Below are positions 1-6,132 of a stretch of DNA of 12,132 bases, in pieces. Source of the stretch: Caryophanon sp036309765 (GTDB taxonomy: Bacteria > Bacillota > Bacilli > Bacillales_A > Planococcaceae). Under the pieces are notes generated by a model. The model was given only the letters and a program-made list of their open reading frames with translations. It was not told the DNA's origin and did no database searches. The stretch is from contig JAXJTE010000125.1 in assembly GCA_036309765.1 (NCBI GenBank), positions 1 through 12,132 of the forward strand, in the 5' to 3' direction. Position 1 is the first letter of the stretch. Every line of letters starts with the position of its first letter. The translations under genes were made by a program, and so were the position numbers.

Positions 1-77
1 ACATATTACTGCTGCGGGCGACGTTTGTGGATGGTGACGTAAAGGAGCGAACATTTCATGTACCGATTGAAAAGTGA
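1..77 (+). CDS. comGF: ComGF-like competence pilus protein, C-terminal end only (partial)
   Basis: The reading frame starting at base 3 is open from the window edge to a TGA at 75-77 and encodes about 24 residues ending ATFVDGDVKERTFHVPIEK. From memory, the B. subtilis ComGF C-terminus has the same pattern (VVLLKI..ED.KVYQTAFPV): a hydrophobic strand, an acidic turn, then an aromatic-Pro-Val ending. The frame overlaps the next gene by 20 bp, which is the tight packing expected in a comG operon. ComGF is a minor component of the type IV-like competence pseudopilus used for DNA uptake across the cell wall. Only the tail is present, so the assignment rests on a short match plus position before a ComGG-like gene and is moderately sure. 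Confidence 0.55.
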   Translation, partial: ILLLRATFVDGDVKERTFHVPIEK

Positions 78-243
78 GCGAGGTGTTTTATTGATCGTGT
101 CGTTGTTTATATTGTTTTTGACGACGACGTACGGTGCAGGGTTTCTTCTAGCGTATGAAGCGCAAATCCAAACGTATAAGTCATTGGAATTCATGAAACT
201 TCGTGTTACGATGGAGATAATCAACAGTTATCGAAATATGTAA
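58..243 (+). CDS. comGG: Short ComGG-like competence pilus protein
   Basis: This 61-residue protein starts MYRLKSERGVLLIVSLFIL, has one N-terminal hydrophobic segment (about residues 9-32) and then a polar amphipathic helix. Start and layout match the first half of B. subtilis ComGG (MYR..GFIYPAVLFVSALVLL...), a minor pseudopilin-like protein of the DNA-uptake machine. The ATG at 58 is preceded by AAAGGAG (41-47) at 10 nt. It overlaps the upstream ComGF-like frame by 20 bp and ends 32 bp before aroK. ComGG in B. subtilis is about 124 residues, so this version is only the membrane stalk and first helix. It may be a genuinely reduced lineage form or a gene cut short. The family call is an inference from N-terminal likeness and operon position. 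Confidence 0.6.
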   Translation: MYRLKSERGVLLIVSLFILFLTTTYGAGFLLAYEAQIQTYKSLEFMKLRVTMEIINSYRNM

Positions 244-275
244 CTTTGTCAGGAAGTCATGAAGAAGGTGAAGAA

Positions 276-803
276 ATGCGTAAAATTTACTTAGTAGGCT
301 TTATGGGCTGTGGAAAAAGTATGATTGGACGACGATTAAGCTATTACTTAAAATTACCGTATTACGATATGGATAGTGAAATCGTAAGACAGCAAGGGAT
401 GTCGATTCCTGAAATTTTTGAAAAGTACGGTGAGGAGCGCTTTCGTGAAATCGAGACTGAGTTTTTACGTACGTTCAGAGATGAGCGCTGCATTATTGCG
501 ACTGGTGGCGGCGTTGCGATGAAGGAAGAAAATCGGAAAATTATGCGTCGTACAGGCTTAGTCCTTTTTTTAGACGCAACGTTCAACGATATTTACTCAC
601 GCATTCGCCACGATCAAAACCGTCCGATTGTGCAACGTTCGACACGAGATGAGCTAGAGGCGCTGTACAATAGCCGTCGAAAATCATACAAGGAAAGTGC
701 GCATATTAACGTGCTGACTGAAAAACGCACAGTGCGACAAATTGTCGAATATATTGGCTTCCAAGTGACACGTTTAAAAGGGGACGAGCAAAAACGTTCG
801 TAA
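276..803 (+). CDS. aroK: Shikimate kinase
   Basis: This cytoplasmic enzyme phosphorylates shikimate with ATP to shikimate-3-phosphate, the fifth step of chorismate and aromatic amino acid synthesis. The 175-residue protein has the family's normal size. Visible motifs are the Walker A loop GFMGCGKS (residues 8-15), the shikimate-binding acidic pair in YDMDSEI (D31, D33), an Arg in ERFREIE near residue 57, the glycine-rich TGGGV (76-80) and the LID-region RPIV (116-119). I chose ATG 276 because AAGGTG (265-270) lies 5 nt upstream and the protein then begins MRKIYLVGF. An in-frame TTG at 246 lacks a ribosome binding site. The gene follows the comGG-like gene by 32 bp and may be read from the comG operon or a promoter within it. 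No clear T-tract terminator follows; the next sequence is a hairpin-rich repeat. Confidence 0.96.
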   Translation: MRKIYLVGFMGCGKSMIGRRLSYYLKLPYYDMDSEIVRQQGMSIPEIFEKYGEERFREIETEFLRTFRDERCIIATGGGVAMKEENRKIMRRTGLVLFLDATFNDIYSRIRHDQNRPIVQRSTRDELEALYNSRRKSYKESAHINVLTEKRTVRQIVEYIGFQVTRLKGDEQKRS

Positions 804-810
804 CAAATGA

Positions 811-950
811 AGGCTCTATTTCAAAATTAGTGCTTGCCATATGTAAATATGTATTCTGAAATAGAGGCGGCGACTTCTGCGGGACAAGCACGAGACAAAA
901 ATTAGTTGAGGTCGTGCCCGCGAAAAGCGTCCGCCGAAATGAAAGAACCG
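811..950. repeat. Degenerate copy of a dispersed palindromic Bacillales repeat
   Basis: Two nested dyads are visible. CTCTATTTCA (814-823) is repeated inverted as TGAAATAGAG (857-866). Directly after it, GGCGGCGACTTCTGCGGG (866-883) pairs imperfectly with the region ending in CCCGCGAAAAGCGTCCGCC (917-935). The words GCGACTTCTGCGGGA, AGCACGAG, GTGCCCGCG and AAAGCGTCCGCC match, in order, a dispersed palindromic intergenic repeat I recognise from many Bacillales genomes, whose middle part (around GAAGACCCCGCAG) is missing here. The same family appears in the element at 5882-6012. There is no T-run after the hairpins, so this is unlikely to be a normal aroK terminator, although it may still fold in the RNA. 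Confidence 0.6.
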
Positions 951-1019
951 TCAAGAACACATTTTGGTCAAGAGCCCAAATGAAAAGAATAAAAATTTTC
1001 TAAGAATTGCAAAAAATAA

Positions 1020-1048
1020 TTGCCCGAATCGTTTGACGATGATACGAT
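1020..1048 (+). promoter_or_regulatory. Candidate promoter of the gcv operon
   Basis: TTGCCC (1020-1025) and TACGAT (1043-1048) are spaced by 17 bp, each matching four of six sigma-A consensus bases. Transcription would start near 1055, some 40 nt before the first riboswitch helix. Another -35-like word, TTGACG (1033-1038), lacks a good -10 at the right distance. The assignment is weak and rests mainly on position. Confidence 0.35.
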
Positions 1049-1090
1049 AGACGCAAGTAACGTATATGTATTATTTGAAAAATCATTCGC

Positions 1091-1276
1091 GGATGAAAAT
1101 ATGGGGAGAGTACGCATTAGGCGTCGCCGAAGGAGCAAGTAGTGAAACATCTATGAATCTCTCAGGCAAACAGACTCATATTGGACGCAACTCTGGAGAG
1201 CGTCACGTAGGTGGCCACCGACGGGGAAAGCTTCGATTACGGCGAGAAGTGATACTTTCAGGTGCAAGGACAGAGA
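1091..1276 (+). promoter_or_regulatory. Tandem glycine riboswitch (gcvT type)
   Basis: Two consecutive glycine aptamers are recognisable in the leader of gcvT. Aptamer 1 has P1 formed by AATATG (1098-1103) with CATATT (1177-1182), then GGAGAG (1105-1110), the conserved GCCGAAGGAGCAAG (1125-1138) and GAATCTCTCAGGCAAA (1155-1170). Aptamer 2 has P1 formed by CTCTG (1191-1195) with CAGAG (1271-1275), GAGAG (1196-1200) pairing with CTTTC (1255-1259), ACCGACGGGGAAAG (1217-1230) and TTTCAGGTGCAAGGACAGAG (1256-1275). A short linker, GGACGCAA, separates the two. The 3' strand of aptamer 2 P1 lies inside the first arm of the downstream terminator. Glycine binding, which stabilises P1, should therefore prevent termination, making this an ON switch as known for B. 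subtilis gcvT. Confidence 0.95.
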
Positions 1277-1309
1277 ATCTCATACAAGGGATTCTTCTGT
1301 CCTTTTTTT
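1267..1309 (+). terminator. Riboswitch expression-platform terminator
   Basis: AGGACAGAGAATC (1267-1279) pairs with GGATTCTTCTGTCCT (1289-1303) around a short loop, with one extra base in the 3' arm, and is followed by a run of seven T (1303-1309). It sits between the glycine aptamers and the gcvT start, and its first arm shares CAGAG (1271-1275) with aptamer 2 P1. The two structures are therefore mutually exclusive. Confidence 0.92.
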
Positions 1310-1344
1310 GTACATATACAGCTGATGAAAGAGGAGGAATCGTA

Positions 1345-2430
1345 TTGTTAAAACGTACACCATTATTTGATGCTTATGCTACATATGGCGCAAAAACGAT
1401 TGATTTTGGCGGCTGGGAGCTACCTGTACAATTTTCATCGATTAAAGAAGAGCATGAAGCGGTGCGCACAAAAGCGGGCTTATTCGATGTATCGCATATG
1501 GGTGAAATTTTTGTGGAAGGTGTAGATGCAACGGCGTATTTACAGCACTTACTTAGCAACGACATTTCAAAAATCGCAATCAATCAAGCGCAGTACAACG
1601 CGATGCTGTATGCAGAAGGCGGCGTTGTCGATGATCTACTCGTATACAAACTAGAGGAATCACGTTATTTATTATGTGTGAATGCTGCAAACATCGAAAA
1701 AGACTTTGATTGGATGAACGCGCATACAGAAAACTTCAATGTAACAATTACGAATGAATCAGCAAGCTATGCACAAATTGCACTGCAAGGACCGCTCGCA
1801 CAAGATGTATTGCAGCGCTTTACAGAAACGGATTTACAAACGATTCGCTATTTCCGCTTCGAGCAAAACGTTGACGTCGCAGGGCAAAGTATTTTAGTAT
1901 CACGCTCAGGCTATACAGGAGAGGACGGTTTCGAGCTATACGGCACACCAGAGGCGATTACAGCACTTTGGCATAAGCTGTTAGCCGAAGACGAAGTGTC
2001 ACCGACGGGGCTTGGCGCGCGCGATACACTGCGTTTTGAAGCATGCTTACCGCTTTACGGGCAGGAGCTATCACAGGACATTTCACCACTTGAAGCAGGC
2101 ATCGGCTTTGCGGTGAAGTTAAATAAAGACGATTTTATCGGCAAAGATGCGCTTGTGACGCAAAAAGAAGCCGGCTTAACGCGCAAAATCGTCGGCATCG
2201 AAATGATCGATAAAGGCATTCCACGTCATGGCTACGAAGTGTATGTAGGTGATACGTTAATCGGTGAAGTGACAACGGGTACACAATCACCGCTTACAAA
2301 GCGCAATATCGGCTTAGCGTTACTCAACGTTGATTACACAGCGATTGGTACAGAGGTAGAGGTTGCAATTCGTCAGAAGCGCGTGAAAGCACAAGTAGTC
2401 GCAACACCGTTTTATATGCGTGCAAAATAA
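1345..2430 (+). CDS. gcvT: Aminomethyltransferase, T-protein of the glycine cleavage system
   Basis: GcvT takes the aminomethyl group from the lipoyl arm of GcvH and, with tetrahydrofolate, releases ammonia and forms 5,10-methylene-THF. The 361-residue protein is close to B. subtilis GcvT throughout. It starts MLKRTPLFDAY and contains DFGGWELPVQF (20-30), GLFDVSHMGE (45-54), the conserved GGVVDDLL with the catalytic Asp pair near 96-97, SRSGYTGEDGFE (186-197), GLGARDTLRFEA (222-233) and the C-terminal KTPFY-like ending (ATPFYMR). I chose the TTG at 1345 because GAGGAGG (1331-1337) lies 7 nt upstream and homologues start with the same residues. An open frame reaching back to 1066 runs through the riboswitch and is not translated protein. 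It is first gene of the gcv operon, and the gcvPA start follows 27 bp after its stop. Confidence 0.97.
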   Translation: MLKRTPLFDAYATYGAKTIDFGGWELPVQFSSIKEEHEAVRTKAGLFDVSHMGEIFVEGVDATAYLQHLLSNDISKIAINQAQYNAMLYAEGGVVDDLLVYKLEESRYLLCVNAANIEKDFDWMNAHTENFNVTITNESASYAQIALQGPLAQDVLQRFTETDLQTIRYFRFEQNVDVAGQSILVSRSGYTGEDGFELYGTPEAITALWHKLLAEDEVSPTGLGARDTLRFEACLPLYGQELSQDISPLEAGIGFAVKLNKDDFIGKDALVTQKEAGLTRKIVGIEMIDKGIPRHGYEVYVGDTLIGEVTTGTQSPLTKRNIGLALLNVDYTAIGTEVEVAIRQKRVKAQVVATPFYMRAK

Positions 2431-2457
2431 TTTATTGTGAAAAGAGGGCTTATACAG

Positions 2458-3801
2458 ATGAAGCATCGTTATTTACCTATGACGGAACAAGATAAGCAAG
2501 AAATGTTAGACGTAATCGGCGTTCAAGCAGTTGATGAATTATTTGCCGATATTCCAGAGAGCGTGCGATTTAGCGGCGACTATCACATTAAACCAGCAAA
2601 ATCAGAAGCGGCATTAATGAAGGAGCTTGCGCAACTTGCCGCGAAAAACAGCGACACGCAGGCGAACGTATCCTTCCTCGGTGCAGGTGTATACAATCAT
2701 TACAAGCCAGTCATCGTCGACCATGTCATTTCACGTTCAGAATTTTACACAGCGTACACACCGTATCAGCCAGAAATTTCGCAAGGGGAGCTACAAGCGA
2801 TTTTTGAGTTCCAAACGATGATTGCCGAGCTAACAGGCATGGACGTAGCGAACTCATCGATGTATGACGGCGGTACATCATTAGCGGAAGCGGCAATGCT
2901 TGCGGCAGGTCACACGAAGCGTAAAAAAATCGTCATTTCTTCTACAGTACATCCAGAATACCGCGACGTTGTAAAAACGTACGCATACGGGCAATCTGTA
3001 GACGTCATTGAAGTGCCAGCAGTAGACGGACAAACGGATTTAGCGGCACTGAAGGATCTTGCACAAGACGCAGCAGCAGTAATCGTACAATACCCGAACT
3101 TTTTCGGACAAATCGAGGACATTCAAGCAGCAGGCGACATCATTCATGAGCTAGGCGGTTTATTAGTCGTATCGGCAAACCCGCTTGCACTCGGCATTTT
3201 AACACCACCAGGCAAGCTTGGGGCTGACATTACCGTTGGGGATGCGCAGCCGTTCGGTATTGCGGAAGCATTCGGTGGGCCACACTGCGGTTATTTCGCG
3301 GTAACGAACAAGCTTGTGCGTAAAGTACCAGGGCGCTTAATCGGCGAAACGGTGGACGGTGAAGGTCGCCGCGGCTACGTATTAACGCTTCAAGCACGCG
3401 AGCAGCACATTCGCCGCGACAAAGCGACGTCAAACATTTGTTCAAACCAAGCATTACTTGCACTTGCAGCAGCAGTAGCGATGACAGCTTTCGGTAAGCA
3501 AGGCATTCAAGAAGTTGCCAAGCAAAACATCGTGAAGACGCGCTATGCGAAAAATGCGTTTGAACAAGCAGGCTTTACGGTGCCGTTCCAAGGGGCGCAC
3601 TTTAACGAAATCGTCGTGAACGTAAACGGCTCGGTGAAGGAATTAAACGCGGCGCTGCTACAAAAAGGAATTATTGGTGGCTTTGATTTAGGTCGCGCGT
3701 ATAAAGAGTTAGAAGGGTACGTATTACTTGCGGTGACTGAGCTACGTACGAAGGAAGAAATTGATGCACTTGTTGCGGAGATGGGGGCTATTTATGCATA
3801 A
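2458..3801 (+). CDS. gcvPA: Glycine dehydrogenase (decarboxylating) subunit 1, P-protein alpha
   Basis: In Firmicutes and several other groups the glycine-decarboxylating P-protein is split. This is the N-terminal half, which pairs with GcvPB to decarboxylate glycine and load the aminomethyl group onto lipoyl-GcvH. The 447 residues begin MKHRYLPMTEQDKQEML and contain the family stretches FLGAGVYNHYKPVIVDH, YTPYQPEISQGELQAIFEFQ, DVANSSMYDGG, VGDAQPFGI, GGPHCGYFAV and REQHIRRDKATSNICSNQA. It carries no PLP-binding lysine motif, as expected because that lies in GcvPB. ATG 2458 was chosen because GAGGG (2444-2448) is 9 nt upstream and homologues start MKHRYLP. A GTG at 2437 lies in frame but has no ribosome binding site. 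Its last 8 bp overlap the gcvPB start, suggesting translational coupling. Confidence 0.97.
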   Translation: MKHRYLPMTEQDKQEMLDVIGVQAVDELFADIPESVRFSGDYHIKPAKSEAALMKELAQLAAKNSDTQANVSFLGAGVYNHYKPVIVDHVISRSEFYTAYTPYQPEISQGELQAIFEFQTMIAELTGMDVANSSMYDGGTSLAEAAMLAAGHTKRKKIVISSTVHPEYRDVVKTYAYGQSVDVIEVPAVDGQTDLAALKDLAQDAAAVIVQYPNFFGQIEDIQAAGDIIHELGGLLVVSANPLALGILTPPGKLGADITVGDAQPFGIAEAFGGPHCGYFAVTNKLVRKVPGRLIGETVDGEGRRGYVLTLQAREQHIRRDKATSNICSNQALLALAAAVAMTAFGKQGIQEVAKQNIVKTRYAKNAFEQAGFTVPFQGAHFNEIVVNVNGSVKELNAALLQKGIIGGFDLGRAYKELEGYVLLAVTELRTKEEIDALVAEMGAIYA

Positions 3802-5272
3802 CGAAAACCAACCACTTATTTTCGAATTAACGCGTGAAGGACGTGTCGGCTACAATTTAGAACCGCTTGATGTTGAAGATTACGACGTAGCGGATTTATT
3901 ACCAGCAGGCTATGCGCGTGAGGAAGCCGCGGAGCTACCAGAAGTATCGGAGCTAGACATTATGCGTCATTACACGGCGCTGTCTCGTCGCAACCACGGG
4001 GTCGATTCAGGCTTTTATCCACTCGGCTCTTGTACGATGAAATACAATCCAAAAATTAACGAAGCGGTCGCACGTTTTGCAGGCTTTGCGCACGTTCACC
4101 CATTGCAAGACGAGGAGACGGTGCAAGGTGCGATGGAGCTGCTGTACGATTTACAAACATCGCTCGTTGAAATTACAGGGATGGACGAAGTAACGTTACA
4201 GCCAGCAGCAGGAGCGCACGGTGAATGGACAGCGCTTATGATGATTCGCGCATTCCACGAGGCAAACGGCGAAGGGCACCGCAATAAAGTCATCGTACCT
4301 GACTCAGCACACGGCACGAACCCAGCGTCTGCAACGGTTGCAGGCTATGACACAATTACGGTGAAATCAAATGAGGATGGTCTTGTTGACTTAGAGGACT
4401 TAAAGCGTGTATTAGGTGATGACACAGCGGCACTCATGCTGACAAATCCGAACACGCTCGGCTTATTTGAGGAAAACATTTTAGACATGGCGGCACTTGT
4501 GCATGAAGTAGGCGGCAAAGTGTATTACGACGGTGCGAACTTAAATGCGGTAATGGCAAAGGCGCGTCCTGGTGACATGGGCTTTGACTGCGTGCATTTA
4601 AACTTGCATAAAACGTTCACAGGTCCACACGGTGGCGGTGGCCCAGGTTCAGGTCCAGTCGGCGTGAAGAAGGAGCTCATTCCATTCTTACCGAAGCCAG
4701 TGCTTGTGAAAACAGAAGACGGCACATTCCACTTTGATTACGACCGTCCGCAATCAATCGGTCGCGTTAAGCCATATTACGGCAACTTTGGCATTAACGT
4801 GCGTGCGTACACATACATTCGCACGATGGGTCCAGACGGCTTAAAGGCAGTGACGGAATATGCGGTGTTAAACGCCAACTACATGATGCGTCGCCTAGAA
4901 ACGCACTACGATTTACCGTTTGATCGTCATTGTAAGCATGAGTTCGTACTGTCTGGTCGTCGCCAAAAGAAACTCGGCGTGCGTACGCTTGATATTGCGA
5001 AGCGCCTGTTAGATTTCGGCTATCATCCACCGACAGTATACTTCCCGTTAAACGTGGAGGAGGCAATTATGATTGAGCCGACTGAAACGGAATCGAAGGA
5101 AACACTTGATGCGTTTTGCGATGCGATGATTCAAATTGCAAAAGAGGCAGAGGAAACACCAGAGAAAGTACAGGACGCACCGCATACGACGGTCGTGACA
5201 CGCTTAGATGAAACGCGTGCAGCACGTAAGCCAGTACTGCGCTACACGAAGCCTGAAGCGGTAACACAGTAA
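3794..5272 (+). CDS. gcvPB: Glycine dehydrogenase (decarboxylating) subunit 2, P-protein beta
   Basis: This is the PLP-binding half of the P-protein. The 492 residues show the expected order of motifs: SRRNHGVDSGFYPLGSCTMKYNP (about 64-86), QPAAGAHGEWTALM (136-149), VPDSAHGTNPASA (168-180), LTNPNTLG (216-223), YYDGANLNAV (244-253) and HLNLHKTFTGPHGGGGPGSG, in which K273 is the Schiff-base lysine. ATG 3794 overlaps the gcvPA stop by 8 bp, and the purine-rich GGAG/GGGGG (3778-3787) upstream serves as ribosome binding site, so start and stop are coupled. An earlier ATG at 3761 lies deep inside gcvPA and would add an unrelated tail. Length is close to B. subtilis GcvPB (488). The gene is last in the operon and is followed within 10 bp by an intrinsic terminator. 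Confidence 0.97.
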   Translation: MHNENQPLIFELTREGRVGYNLEPLDVEDYDVADLLPAGYAREEAAELPEVSELDIMRHYTALSRRNHGVDSGFYPLGSCTMKYNPKINEAVARFAGFAHVHPLQDEETVQGAMELLYDLQTSLVEITGMDEVTLQPAAGAHGEWTALMMIRAFHEANGEGHRNKVIVPDSAHGTNPASATVAGYDTITVKSNEDGLVDLEDLKRVLGDDTAALMLTNPNTLGLFEENILDMAALVHEVGGKVYYDGANLNAVMAKARPGDMGFDCVHLNLHKTFTGPHGGGGPGSGPVGVKKELIPFLPKPVLVKTEDGTFHFDYDRPQSIGRVKPYYGNFGINVRAYTYIRTMGPDGLKAVTEYAVLNANYMMRRLETHYDLPFDRHCKHEFVLSGRRQKKLGVRTLDIAKRLLDFGYHPPTVYFPLNVEEAIMIEPTETESKETLDAFCDAMIQIAKEAEETPEKVQDAPHTTVVTRLDETRAARKPVLRYTKPEAVTQ

Positions 5273-5278
5273 TGTGCG

Positions 5279-5309
5279 GAAGGCTCTCCACTTCGGAGGG
5301 TCTTCTTTT
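5279..5309 (+). terminator. Intrinsic terminator of the gcv operon
   Basis: GAAGGCTCTCC (5279-5289) and GGAGGGTCTTC (5295-5305) form an 11 bp stem with two G-U pairs around a five-base loop, followed by TTTT. It begins 6 bp after the gcvPB stop. Confidence 0.85.
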
Positions 5310-5314
5310 AACGC

Positions 5315-5347
5315 AAAAAAACAGCGACGTGTACGATACACGCGCTG
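5315..5347 (-). terminator. Intrinsic terminator of the rhodanese gene
   Basis: Read on the minus strand, CAGCGCGTGTA (5347-5337), a three-base loop and TACACGTCGCTG (5333-5322) form a stem with one bulged base, followed by seven T (5321-5315). It lies 9 bp past the rhodanese stop and is separate from the gcv terminator, so the convergent transcripts end back to back. Confidence 0.85.
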
Positions 5348-5356
5348 CTTTTACGG

Positions 5357-5740
5357 TTAGTTTTTTGATTTAATTTTACCTGTCCATTTACGGAAACCAC
5401 CGTCAAGCTGATAAATCTTGTCGTAGCCGCGCTTTTTTAAGAAAAGTGCAGCACGTGCGCTACGGCTTGAGTTTTGGCAGTATAAATAGACTGGTAAATC
5501 TGAGCGAATTTCTTTGTGGCGCTGACGAATTTGTGTCATCGGAATGTTACGAGCACCTAAAATATGTCCGCCGTCGAATTCTTTTGGCTCACGCAAGTCG
5601 ATTAATTGCGCTTTACGATAGCCTTCTTTAAATTGTTCTTCTGTTAATGGTGTAACTGCTTTTTTAAGCTTGCTTGCATTATAAAAAATATACAGTGTAA
5701 TCACAACGATTAAGCCAATGAGTGTATAAACAATTGCCAT
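5357..5740 (-). CDS. Membrane-anchored single-domain rhodanese (YqhL-like)
   Basis: This 127-residue protein has one N-terminal transmembrane helix (about residues 3-20), a short linker and a single rhodanese domain with the signature IDLREPKEFDGGHILGARNIP (47-67, first strand and CH2A-like motif). The active-site loop is CQNSSR (88-93), with C88 the presumed persulfide-carrying cysteine, and the domain closes with YQLDGGFRKW. Rhodaneses move sulfane sulfur or act as reductases; the substrate here cannot be read from the sequence. Size, topology and place between gcvPB and lipM match B. subtilis YqhL. The ATG at 5740 has AAGGGG (5756-5751) upstream at about 10 nt. The gene has its own promoter and terminator and is convergent with the gcv operon. 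Sulfur chemistry beside a lipoylation gene is suggestive, but no functional link is shown. Confidence 0.9.
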   Translation of the reverse strand: MAIVYTLIGLIVVITLYIFYNASKLKKAVTPLTEEQFKEGYRKAQLIDLREPKEFDGGHILGARNIPMTQIRQRHKEIRSDLPVYLYCQNSSRSARAALFLKKRGYDKIYQLDGGFRKWTGKIKSKN

Positions 5741-5772
5741 GGTTACATGACCCCTTTCTTTCTCTCTAACAT

Positions 5773-5801
5773 ATTATAAGAGATAGGGTCATTTTCGTCC
5801 A
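5773..5801 (-). promoter_or_regulatory. Promoter of the rhodanese gene
   Basis: On the minus strand there is a perfect -10 TATAAT (5778-5773), with TGGACG (5801-5796), a four-of-six -35, 17 bp upstream. Transcription would start about 7 bp further on, near 5766, leaving a short leader with the ribosome binding site. Confidence 0.7.
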
Positions 5802-5845
5802 ATAGTCGGAAGAAAATTTTGTATAAATCTTTTAGCTTTTGATTT

Positions 5846-5856
5846 AAACGTATTTT
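5846..5856. repeat. Left flanking direct repeat, possible target-site duplication
   Basis: AAACGTATTTT is repeated exactly at 6091-6101, on the other side of the palindromic element. Similarity continues weakly (CAAG versus TAAA). Confidence 0.55.
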
Positions 5857-6090
5857 CAAGCGTGTTGATTAGCCATTCAACTGGCATGGAGCGTATTGCG
5901 GCTCGCGTTCCTGGGGCTCGGCTCAAGCCTCCGCACCGCTCCTACGTCGCGCCTTACGGGGTCTTGAGGCACGAGCTTTTCCCCAAGGAGTCTCGCCGCA
6001 CGCTCCATGCCACTACAATGCTGCATTCATGTCAGTTTTGCTGTTGAAAACAACCGATTCAGCTGTATAAAAGTGGCTAATCAACAGACC
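5857..6090. mobile_element. MITE-like palindromic element with flanking direct repeats
   Basis: A non-coding block of about 234 bp is bounded by the direct repeat AAACGTATTTT (5846-5856 and 6091-6101), which looks like an 11 bp target duplication. Inside it, TGTTGATTAGCCA (5863-5875) is perfectly inverted as TGGCTAATCAACA (6074-6086). A second pair, TGGCATGGAGCGT (5882-5894) and ACGCTCCATGCCA (6000-6012), encloses a core that is itself imperfectly palindromic (GCGGCTCGCG..CCTGGGG versus CCCCAAGGAGTCTCGCCGC). Read on the minus strand, the core has GACTCCTTGGGGAAAAGC, CAAGACCCCG, GGAGGCTTGAGCC and GAACGCGAGCCGC, the same dispersed Bacillales repeat family as at 811-950. There is no transposase, so any mobility would have to be in trans. 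The target duplication is an inference, because 4-6 bp separate it from the terminal repeats. Confidence 0.6.
6044..6071 (+). promoter_or_regulatory. Outward promoter in the element, facing lipM
   Basis: TTGAAA (6044-6049) and TATAAA (6066-6071) each match five of six sigma-A consensus bases with a 16 bp spacer. Both lie inside the right end of the palindromic element, just before its terminal inverted repeat. Transcription would start near 6078, about 55 nt before lipM. I see no comparably good promoter between this point and lipM. Confidence 0.6.
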
Positions 6091-6101
6091 AAACGTATTT
6101 T
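6091..6101. repeat. Right flanking direct repeat, possible target-site duplication
   Basis: This is the second copy of AAACGTATTTT, lying between the element's right inverted repeat and the lipM ribosome binding site. Confidence 0.55.
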
Positions 6102-6132
6102 TAAAGGTTCATTCATTTAGGGGGAATATAGC

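Noticed and set aside
180..275. Open frame running into aroK (ending LSGSHEEGEE before the Met) as an extended or fused product, or as the lost ComGG tail
   Set aside because: The only possible start near aroK (TTG 246) has no ribosome binding site, and the ATG at 276 has one. The text resembles the purine-rich SD sequence rather than a domain. A frameshifted ComGG tail cannot be excluded but has no support.
814..866. Hairpin after aroK as an intrinsic terminator
   Set aside because: The stem is good (10 bp) but the loop is 33 bases and no T-run follows. It fits a repeat better than a terminator.
1066..1344. N-terminal extension of gcvT by 93 codons
   Set aside because: This stretch is the glycine riboswitch and its terminator; a frame crossing it is open by chance. 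TTG 1345 with GAGGAGG upstream gives the family's N-terminus exactly.
3761..3793. Earlier ATG for gcvPB
   Set aside because: It lies inside gcvPA and lacks a ribosome binding site; homologues start near the coupled ATG at 3794.
5862..6047. 61-codon frame within the palindromic element
   Set aside because: It consists of the inverted-repeat sequence, has no ribosome binding site and an Arg/Pro/His-rich composition typical of GC-rich hairpins read as protein.
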